Program-made: the position numbers and the translations under genes
Shown: in pieces, positions 24,101 to 29,290 of the stretch
Layout: each line of letters begins with the position of its first letter
Position numbering within the stretch: position 1 is the stretch's first letter
The notes under the pieces: model-generated
The model's database searches: none
What the model was told of the DNA's origin: nothing
What the model saw: the letters and a program-made list of their open reading frames with translations, nothing else
DNA from: Nitrospirota bacterium
GTDB lineage: Bacteria; JACPQY01
Length of the DNA: 44,734 nt
Direction: 5' to 3'
NCBI GenBank assembly: GCA_016190245.1
Contig: JACPQY010000035.1
Span: 1-44,734 of the forward strand

Positions 24101-25906
24101 GGGCGGTGCTACGTCGTTGGCGAGCGTCACCGGTGCGCTTGCATTGCCCGCGGCATCGTAGGCGACCACGAAGATCTGGTCCGACGGGCCGGCCTGGTTA
24201 TCGCCGATGCTGAAGGCGGCCACGCTCCCGTCCCCCGAGGCCTGAGACTGGCCGACGGCGGTGCTCAAGACAGAGTCCTTGTAGACCTTCACGACGGCGC
24301 CGCCTTGGACCGCTCCCTGGGAAGCCGACAACTGATCGCTCGATCCCGGCGGATTCATCGCAACGTGGAAAAGACCCGCGTTCGGCGTGGGCGGACTGGT
24401 GGTGTCCACCGTCCAAGTCTTCGAGACAGGGGTGGGGTCCGCGTTCCCGGCCGCATCTTTGGCGAAGACAACGAGCGTGTGGTCCCCATCCGACAAACCC
24501 GCGAATGAGAAAGGGGAGACGCAGCCCGTCACGGAGGCGCCGTCAAGCTGGCAGACGAAGGTCGCCTGGGGATCGTCGCTCGAGAACTTAAACGTCGCGG
24601 CTGCACTGGCGCTCAGGCCGGGCGGGGCATCGGTCAGGAGGGTATCGGGTGTATCCCCATCCACCGTCCAGGTGAACTGCGCGGGCGTGGGGTCCACGTT
24701 CCCGAGCCTGTCCGCCGCTTTCACATCGTAAATGTGCTTCCCGACCGCGGCGGTGAGACCGACAGGCGAGGCACAGGCCGCGAAGGGCGCTCCATCCGCA
24801 GCGCACCGGTAGGTGCATGGAGATTCCGTGCACGTGAACGCCAGCGTAACCTTGTCCGTCACCCCGACGGAGCCACCCGTGGCCAGCGGGATCGGGCCAA
24901 CGGCCGCCGTGACGCCGGTCTCGGGGGGGGTGAGATCAACCTCGATCTTGAGCGGCGCGACCGAGGGAGCCGCAACGCCCGCCGCCTTGAGGTCGGCCTG
25001 TGTCTTCTGCTGGAGACCCGTCGCAAGGCCCACGAAAGCCTTCTGGACCTGAGCCTCGGAGACGGATTTCGTCTCATCCTTCGCGACCTCGATGGCGGCC
25101 GAAAGATTGACCTTCACCGCACCGGGCTCCGCCGACGAGAGAACGGTCACGACCTCGATGAGAGTCGATATTCCGTTCCCGTCGTAGTCGGGAAGCTGTA
25201 CTTCATCCTCCACAATGGGGGTCTCCTCGACGGCCATGTCCGCCACCGCATCTTCGGGCGTCCCCGCTACGGGGGAAGGGGCGGCGATGGCGCGGATCTT
25301 GGCCGTGGTGTTGACCTCGACAAGCGGCACGTCCGAGTGAGAGGCCGGAGTCACCTGAGCTTGAAAGGCGTTGTCACCGGGCTGCAGGGAACTGATCGGG
25401 ACATCGAAGTCGGCCAGGAAGACGAAAACCAGATCGTTCCCTTCGCCCCCGGCCGACCCGGGAGAGTCGGTGCTCCCGCCCTCCGCCTGTCGGGCCGGGG
25501 CGGCGCGGACGCCGCCGCGCACGCCGCCTCGAACTCCACCTCGAATCCCGCCGCGAATTCCGCCTCGAACGCCTGCGCGGACCCCTCCCCGTATCCCCGT
25601 GTGCACCTGGCCGCGAACGCCGGCCTGCAACGTGCCTCTTACGCCTTGGGCCGCGGGCTCACCGTTGACAGAAACATTCAGCACAAGGTCCTCTTCAGCC
25701 GAAACGCCGTTCAGGGCAGCGGCGGTTTCGGGGGCGAGAGGGACTCCGATTTCGAGCGGTATCCCCTGGCCTGGATCAGGCCGGAACGGGAGATCTTCGA
25801 CTTGGTTGATGCAGGCGACACCACCCAAAACCGCGGCGCCCGCCGCGAATAGAATCTCCCCCACTAGTCGTGGGGAGAACCCGCCTGACCACGTGCGACC
25901 CCCCAT
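18158..25906 (-). CDS. Giant surface lipoprotein: GGVR tract, Ig-like repeats, Kelch propellers
   Basis: 2,582 residues from ATG 25906. The N-terminus has a lipoprotein-like signal (LFAAGAAVLGGVACIN, Cys near residue 32), so it is probably anchored in the outer membrane. In order: residues 88-135, a tract of GGVR/GGIR tetrapeptides; about 240-330, an all-beta/helical region with an EF-hand-like loop DYDGNGISTLIE; about 330-600, Ig-like units of the CQLDG...C...DGDHTL...DAAGNADPTP type; about 605-1505, nine ~100-residue repeats; about 1505-2020, more beta domains; and 2020-2582, twelve Kelch repeats. The N-terminal reading from GTG/ATG further up (25966) adds 20 unlikely residues. Such proteins act in adhesion, gliding or surface display, and nothing here shows which. 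It diverges from the triple-OmpA gene. Confidence 0.9.
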   Translation of the reverse strand: MGGRTWSGGFSPRLVGEILFAAGAAVLGGVACINQVEDLPFRPDPGQGIPLEIGVPLAPETAAALNGVSAEEDLVLNVSVNGEPAAQGVRGTLQAGVRGQVHTGIRGGVRAGVRGGIRGGIRGGVRGGVRGGVRAAPARQAEGGSTDSPGSAGGEGNDLVFVFLADFDVPISSLQPGDNAFQAQVTPASHSDVPLVEVNTTAKIRAIAAPSPVAGTPEDAVADMAVEETPIVEDEVQLPDYDGNGISTLIEVVTVLSSAEPGAVKVNLSAAIEVAKDETKSVSEAQVQKAFVGLATGLQQKTQADLKAAGVAAPSVAPLKIEVDLTPPETGVTAAVGPIPLATGGSVGVTDKVTLAFTCTESPCTYRCAADGAPFAACASPVGLTAAVGKHIYDVKAADRLGNVDPTPAQFTWTVDGDTPDTLLTDAPPGLSASAAATFKFSSDDPQATFVCQLDGASVTGCVSPFSFAGLSDGDHTLVVFAKDAAGNADPTPVSKTWTVDTTSPPTPNAGLFHVAMNPPGSSDQLSASQGAVQGGAVVKVYKDSVLSTAVGQSQASGDGSVAAFSIGDNQAGPSDQIFVVAYDAAGNASAPVTLANDVAPPPVPLLSVSDMTSGSATLTNSPLVSVLVYQDSAAVVWCLSEQMTSAPATTDPCFQTVRPTSYTLSAGDAARTLYIWVKDAAGNVNAEKNSATITLDTSPPARPSLTLKDQTSGAASHSNSRWVTVTITSEAATAGWLLSQTYDSPPPEFEPAWKTTKPTTFQLTDQDGLKTVYLWVKDAAGNPNSTPVVSASITLDSVPPSAPSVAVSDRSSASTIYTNDRLVDLAIDDDGTAAKWLVSETQVAQPAEWYSTWTSSKPTSFYLLGVNQGTHTVYAWAKDSAGNVSASAGIVSIILDTIPPANPTLALTDKSSASETHTNDVNVDVAITGDGTASNWILSETHSTAPGEFDAAWSDSAPSVLALTSGDGTKTAYAWLMDEAGNVNTGPAVSVDIVLDTIPPEPPVVTLADETSSNPSYTNSTVVTAAIEDDATASDWILSETQSTQPSELDETWTNPVPTSATLSTGDGAKTVYVWAKDLAGNVSAEPAGSYAITLDTIPPGTPTLTLTDQTSGSPDFTNDVLVDASILDDESPVLWNLSETQSTEPGEFDAAWVGVKPTTFTLTSGDGEKVVYVWLQDIAGNINVGPGVSAGTTLDTIPPADPTLVLSDPSSANTSYTNDPLVDAAIGDDATPSYWLLSESHSTQPTELDESWAAGKPTTFTLSGGDAIKTVYAWLKDAAGNVNSGPAVSAAIELDTTPPADPTLTLTDQTSSSAAYTNDPLVDASIVDDGTVSYWILSETQSSQPTESDGAWTTPKPTTLALLGGDGPKTAYVWLKDAAGNVNAGPVSTPITLDTVAPGGPTLALADPTPQTFGYSNTNPVDASIVDDGTVSYWLLSETQSSQPTESDGSWTTPKPTSFTLTVGDGTKTVYLWVKDAAGNVNAPPVAFDSIICDTTFPAQPNPSSVTVTQNAPGALDSVQGTAGAVEANASVKVWADALLGTLIVSGGAAGDGSFSALNIADNVYATVWVTQTDLAGNQSLATSKTNDIAPPAVVDNMIGDDTWRNADPSAIYDVDFSDLGGSNLDYVQYTVWTGVGKTGSEVITWSTIASGIGAGSYTTDWSVNFSALGEGTNYVSNIAYDYAGNSVELDDNFYIKKDTVAPTTGSVNDGTGPDLMYQTSTTTMDANWMGFDDATSGLASYDYNLSTTTGCAGDVITTVNVGLVTTRNTGSLTLLDGSIYYNCVRAVDAAGNPSVFVPSSGVTVDTTPPYSSVTLPADGAKVLALPSIMGACADSGSGVQQVEISIQRLSDSKYWTGATFNPGVTWLLASGTLSWNYTNVPSWADAEAYNIQSKGTDQIGNIETPSPGSTFTFDVSPPTFGGVEWVGAAGLSINLGWSAATDVVSSPSAIVYDICQTTTPGGCSAFIPTYTTSPGATSYTVSSGLTKNVAYYFVVRARDEAGNMDSNGIEKGDVAGGNVWAAKTAMPTARLGLAAAAVNGRIYVIGGANGTELAVNEEYDPVANTWATKTAMTTARNNLAASAVNGRIYAIGGYNLGYLAVNEEYDPVANTWATKTAMTTARHSLAAVAVNGRICAIGGWNGSGSLAVNEEYDPVANAWSAKADMTTGRNNLAAAAVNGRIYAIGGYNLGYLATNEEYDPVANTWSTKADMATARNSLAAAAVNGRVYVIGGANGSALATNEEYDPVANAWSAKADMPTAREWEAAATVNGRIYAIGGDNGSVLATNEEFIPPAVGVPVDAWEAKTGMPTGRRLLAAAAVNGRIYAIGGEAGGGGLNANEEYDSVANSWAVKAGTPTLRQWASAAAAGGRIYVFGGYGPVGTTEEYDPITDLWATKTAMSLARQGTGAAEVNGKIYVIGGHDGSSYSPAVEEYNPVNDSWAGKTAMPAARQLLTVAVLDGKVFAIGGEGAACPGSALGTVQVYDPVVDGWASKASLSTARRGLQSAAVNGRIYAFGGDDCSIALTSVEEYDPGADSWTTLGAMPTDINHGAAAESNGRIYGVGGCCYATTNLAYAPPLP
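18175..19845 (-). repeat. Twelve tandem Kelch repeats within the giant lipoprotein
   Basis: Each unit is about 46 codons with the pattern AxMxTARxxLAAAAVNGRIYxIGG, in parts AAAVNGRIYAIGG and NEEYDPVANTWA. I count twelve units, which suits two six-bladed propellers. Units 2-5 (about 19140-19780) are nearly identical at DNA level. For example, the stretch around CACGGGGTCGTACTCCTCGT recurs with only a few changes, which points to recent duplication or ongoing homogenisation. Later units near the C-terminus are more divergent, and the last one lacks the EEYDP segment. Confidence 0.88.
21395..24110 (-). repeat. Nine tandem ~300-bp repeats encoding Ig-like domains
   Basis: Units start about every 300 bases. 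The protein pattern is TNDPLVDASIxDDGTxxxW, LSETQSxQPxExDxxW, KPTxFTLxxGDGxKTVYxW and KDAAGNVN, closing with LDTxPPxxPT. Units nearest the N-terminus (around 24000) are most divergent, while those between 21700 and 22700 are closest to each other, including the LSETQSSQPTESDG segment shared by the last two. The pattern resembles bacterial Ig-like or Big-type surface domains. Confidence 0.85.
25500..25645 (-). repeat. GGVR/GGIR tetrapeptide tract
   Basis: About 48 residues following the pattern GVRGxxxAGVRGxxxxGIRG, which becomes a strict run of GGVR and GGIR units. The underlying DNA is a degenerate 12-bp repeat (CCTCGAACTCCG-like on the plus strand). Gly every second to fourth position with regular Arg makes it strongly basic and flexible. 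It lies just after the lipid-anchored N-terminal region, before the folded domains. Confidence 0.8.
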
Positions 25907-25992
25907 GAGAATTCTGCTCTTGTGTTTCTCACACGGTGAGCGCGGGAAGTCAAGCAAAGTCGGCACCTTTCGCGGTAGCGGATACGACGATT

Positions 25993-26008
25993 TGTGATAT
26001 AAGTCACA
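25993..26008. promoter_or_regulatory. Perfect CRP-type palindrome TGTGA-N6-TCACA
   Basis: TGTGA at 25993-25997, spacer TATAAG, TCACA at 26004-26008: an exact match to the core of the enterobacterial CRP site. It lies in the 110-base gap between divergent genes, centred about 95 bases from the giant lipoprotein start and 16 bases from the triple-OmpA start. That spacing suits activation of the lipoprotein gene, while on the OmpA side it would overlap the 5' leader. On the minus strand, TTGACT at 25954-25949 could be a -35 box. That a CRP homologue of this organism reads this motif is an assumption. Confidence 0.5.
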
Positions 26009-26016
26009 CCGTGCCC

Positions 26017-28200
26017 ATGAGCCGGGAAGCGGGAGCCGGGAGTCGAGAGTCCAGAGCCGTCACGAACCCCACCCGCCCGCACGCCTCTTGGCGGTTGGCC
26101 CTTGCCGCGACCTTGTGTTGTCTGGCCGCCGTCGCCTGCTGCCCAGCGGAAGCGAGCGCCGCGGAGCCCCCCCCCCACTCCGCCGCCTGGACCGGGCAAC
26201 CGGGCCTGCTGCGAACGTTCTCAGGATTCCCCATGCACTGGGGGAGATGGACCCACACCTCGCTCCTCGGGATCTATGCGGACGAGGCGCTCACGCAGGA
26301 CGGGGAGAAACACCTCTCCTTCGAGGGCCACTACGCGCTCGCCTATCGGCCCTGGTACGCCGGCTCGCTTTCTCGGCTCGGTCTCGCCGTCTCCGTCGAG
26401 GGTCGCAGGTACGATCTCTCCTCCAGCGAAGACGAGGCGACGACGCTCACGCTGGGTGACACCACCTTCACGGCTCACTATGCCGCGTGGACCGGCCGCG
26501 AAGCGGCGGTGGCCCTGTTGGCGCCCATCCGGATCCTGGCGCGGCCCGGTGGCGGCCCCTCTCTCAACTCGGCAAGCCCGGAAATCCTTGTCGCCGCCTC
26601 CTACCGGAGTCGGAGCGCCTCCGAGTTCTTGTCCCACGGCCTGGATCTGAACGTCGGCTACTTCGCGGATCAGGCCAACGCCGTCCTGAAGCGTACCGAC
26701 GCGGGCGCCAATCGGCGCACGCGGTTGGCTCAGGGCGCGGTCAGCGAGAATGCCTACATTCTGAGAGGCGGGTATTCCGCCGAACTCCAGGGCTGGGATA
26801 CCCGCCCAATCGCCTTCCTCGAGGTCTCGCTGTGGAAAGACGCCGATGGGAAGGCCCTGAACTCCAAGGGGGAGCGTGTGGACCTACCCGGCGGGTACCT
26901 GCCCATTTTTCTCACACCCGGGCTGAAAGTTTCGGTGCGCGACGAGATCCAGGTGCAGGCCGCGATCGACCTCGGCGTGCTGGCCTCGAACTTCCCCGCG
27001 GAGCACCGGGCCGTCCCGGGCTGGAGGATCTGGTCGGGCCTTTCCTGGATCCCCGCCCGCGACGCTCCTCCCCCCCCCCCGCCCGTGGCGAAAGCCGAAC
27101 CCTCACCCGCGGTGGCCGCCGTGCCCCCACCTCCTCCGCCCCCCGCGGCGCCGGAGCCTCCGCCTCCACCCTTGCCGCCGGAACCCGCCCAGCGCGAGCG
27201 CCGCCTCACCGAACATGTCTCGTTCGAGAGGGGGCGCGCCGTGCCCGACGCCGGATCTCTCGCCCAACTCGCCCCCATCCTCGCACTTCTGGCGGACCCG
27301 GAGTGGAGCGTGCGCGTCGAGGCCCACACGGACGGTTTCGGCGACGATCGAGCGAACCAGGATCTCTCCGAAAGTCGGGCCCGGGCGGTCTCCCGCGCGC
27401 TTGCGGAGGGGGGGATTGCGCCTGGACGCATCGTGCCGGTCGGTCTCGGCGAAAGCGGGCCGGTGGCGCCGGACAAGCTGGAGCAGGGCCGGGCGCTCAA
27501 CCGGCGGGCCGAGTTCGTCCTGTTTAGGCCCTCGTCCTGGAGCTTCCGCTTCGAGCGGTACAGCGCTTCCCCCCCCCCGGAGACGGAAGCCCGCGCGCGG
27601 GAGCTGGCCTCACTCCTGGGCACCGAGGCCGAGGCCCGCCTGCGCCTGGAGGGACATGCGGATGCTCGGGGCACAGCCGCCGCGAACAAGACGCTCTCGC
27701 TCAACCGCGCCCGGGCCGTCGCCGATCTCATGGCCGCCGCGGGCGTGGACCCTTCCCGCCTCGTCCCCGTGGGATTGGGCGAGGCCGAGCCTGCCGCGGG
27801 CAACGAGAGCGAGGAAGGACGCGCCGCCAATCGCGCCGTGGACGCGGTTCTGCTGAGGCCCGCCCGCTGGTCCGTCCGATTCGACTCCAACAGGATCGGG
27901 CCGCCGCCCGGCTCGGACCCACTCCTCGATGAGATCGCACGGGCGCTGTCGGAAAAGCCGGGGACGCGCGTGCGGATCGAGGGTCACACAGACGGCTCCG
28001 GGCCCGAGGGATGGAAACGGATGCTCTCCTTGCTCCGGGCCAAGACGGTGGCCCTGGCGCTGGTGGGCCGGGGCGTGGACGCCGCGCGGATCGAGACGGT
28101 CGCCTACGGCGACACCCGTCCGCGGGCGCGCGAAGAGGATGAGACGGGAAAGGCCGAGAACCGGCGCGTCGAGCTCACGCTGATCGAACCGGCGCCCTGA
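26017..28200 (+). CDS. Outer-membrane protein with three tandem OmpA C-terminal domains
   Basis: 727 residues from ATG 26017 (GTG 26011 is also possible). A signal peptide follows (WRLALAATLCCLAAVACCPA, then EASAAEP). Residues 50-355 are beta-rich with aromatic strand ends and likely form a barrel or adhesin-like domain (LSFEGHYALAYRPWYAGSLS). Residues 360-405 are a Pro-rich linker. Three OmpA-type domains follow. The first has HTDGFGDDRANQDLSESRAR, the second HADARGTAAANKTLSLNRAR, the third HTDGSGPEGWKRMLSLLRAK, and each ends with an NRxxE/NRxVD-like segment. Most OmpA proteins have one such domain, which binds peptidoglycan. Three runs of 10-11 C (26167, 27070, 27569) lie in the coding sequence. 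It is divergent from the giant lipoprotein. Confidence 0.88.
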   Translation: MSREAGAGSRESRAVTNPTRPHASWRLALAATLCCLAAVACCPAEASAAEPPPHSAAWTGQPGLLRTFSGFPMHWGRWTHTSLLGIYADEALTQDGEKHLSFEGHYALAYRPWYAGSLSRLGLAVSVEGRRYDLSSSEDEATTLTLGDTTFTAHYAAWTGREAAVALLAPIRILARPGGGPSLNSASPEILVAASYRSRSASEFLSHGLDLNVGYFADQANAVLKRTDAGANRRTRLAQGAVSENAYILRGGYSAELQGWDTRPIAFLEVSLWKDADGKALNSKGERVDLPGGYLPIFLTPGLKVSVRDEIQVQAAIDLGVLASNFPAEHRAVPGWRIWSGLSWIPARDAPPPPPPVAKAEPSPAVAAVPPPPPPPAAPEPPPPPLPPEPAQRERRLTEHVSFERGRAVPDAGSLAQLAPILALLADPEWSVRVEAHTDGFGDDRANQDLSESRARAVSRALAEGGIAPGRIVPVGLGESGPVAPDKLEQGRALNRRAEFVLFRPSSWSFRFERYSASPPPETEARARELASLLGTEAEARLRLEGHADARGTAAANKTLSLNRARAVADLMAAAGVDPSRLVPVGLGEAEPAAGNESEEGRAANRAVDAVLLRPARWSVRFDSNRIGPPPGSDPLLDEIARALSEKPGTRVRIEGHTDGSGPEGWKRMLSLLRAKTVALALVGRGVDAARIETVAYGDTRPRAREEDETGKAENRRVELTLIEPAP

Positions 28201-28217
28201 CGGGCTGCAACTCTGGT

Positions 28218-28274
28218 GGTAGCCGCGGGCTTCAGCCCACGTCCGAAGACGCACCCATGAAGGGTGCGGCTACC
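28218..28274. repeat. Dispersed palindromic repeat, compact copy (GGTAGCC...GGCTACC)
   Basis: GGTAGCCGCGGGCTTCAGCC at the left and GGGTGCGGCTACC at the right. The outer arms GGTAGCC/GGCTACC are perfect. It lies in the 87-base gap between the convergent triple-OmpA and PI-PLC-like genes, where it might also end transcription. Same family as 2580-2743 and 44673-44727. Confidence 0.7.
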
Positions 28275-28287
28275 AGCTTAGGGCTCC

Positions 28288-29268
28288 TCACGGGCTCCCG
28301 ATATCTTCCAAGTCCGCGGCCACGCAATCCGGCGGTGCCGTGACGGGGTTGCAGCGTGAAGGCGTCCCGCCCGGGATTTCGACCCAGTATCCTTCGATCA
28401 GGCCGGGCGCCGGGTAGTCCGTGCTGATCATATGCGCGCCGCCGGCCAGGGCCGTGTCTCGACGCCGGGTGTCACCCGCGCGAGGCTCCGTCACGCTGTC
28501 GGCCCGCGTCCGAACGAGAAATCCCGCCTGAACGGCGGCCCGGATCGAGGCGTCCTCGGCGAGCGGATCGTCCAGCTTCAGCACGGCGGCAAAAGGGTCG
28601 CTCGGCTCCGCCGTGACAAACATCAGCCGGCCATCGAGCGAGGTCCGGCTGAACGTGTAGCGGGCCCGGTGGGTGCCCGTGTCGAGCATGACGAAAACGG
28701 CGCGGCCGCGCAGGTCCGATACGGGCGGCCATCCATCCTGCGTAACCGCCTCGCGAAGGGTGGGAGCCGACCCACGCGCCTCCTCCGGCGTGAGGACCCG
28801 CTCCCCGGGCCACACGGAAAGGATTTCCGCTTCCAAGTCTTCGTAGTGCCCGAGAATCGGGCTCGGATCGATCTCGTCCTTGGGCTCTAAGAAGATGAAC
28901 AGCGGGTGATGATGGGGGTGTGCGTCGGACCACGCCTTGAAAATCGAAAGGCAGTCGGCGAACCAGTAGCACCGCGTTCCCTCGTCCGCATAGGGAATGT
29001 GGTAGACGGCGAAACGGGACGCTTCCGCTCTCCAGTGGACGTCCAGCTCGAACTGCCGCACCCCCATCGAGGAGAGCTGATCCTCAAGCGGCGGAAGGCT
29101 GTAGTCGAGGTCAACGACCACGAAGGGCGAGGGCGCCAGGTGATAGCTGTTGTGTGTGCCTTTCATCTGGATGTGGTGGAGCCGGGGGCCTGCTGAGGCC
29201 GACGAACCACACGAACCGCCGAGGGCCAGACACGAGAGCAGGAAGAAACCGCTCCCCAGCCCTCTCAT
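28288..29268 (-). CDS. Ca2+-dependent phosphoinositide phospholipase C-like lipoprotein
   Basis: 326 residues from ATG 29268, chosen because AGGGAGGGG lies just upstream. A longer frame to 29418 runs into the kinase gene. The N-terminus is a lipoprotein-like signal (FLLSCLALGGSCGSSAS). The catalytic motif MKGTHNSYH has His39. FELDVHWR supplies Glu74/Asp76, and VYHIPYADEGTRC has a second His at 90. This is the pattern of the Ca2+-dependent PI-PLC family. The C-terminal part includes FVMLDTG and MISTDYPAPGLIEGY, typical of its TIM barrel. Members cleave phosphoinositides or related glycerophospholipids. The bacterial substrate is unknown. It follows the second kinase gene by 22 bases on the same strand, so it is probably the last gene of the operon. 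Confidence 0.85.
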   Translation of the reverse strand: MRGLGSGFFLLSCLALGGSCGSSASAGPRLHHIQMKGTHNSYHLAPSPFVVVDLDYSLPPLEDQLSSMGVRQFELDVHWRAEASRFAVYHIPYADEGTRCYWFADCLSIFKAWSDAHPHHHPLFIFLEPKDEIDPSPILGHYEDLEAEILSVWPGERVLTPEEARGSAPTLREAVTQDGWPPVSDLRGRAVFVMLDTGTHRARYTFSRTSLDGRLMFVTAEPSDPFAAVLKLDDPLAEDASIRAAVQAGFLVRTRADSVTEPRAGDTRRRDTALAGGAHMISTDYPAPGLIEGYWVEIPGGTPSRCNPVTAPPDCVAADLEDIGSP

Positions 29269-29290
29269 GACCCCTCCCTGAAAGAGAAGC

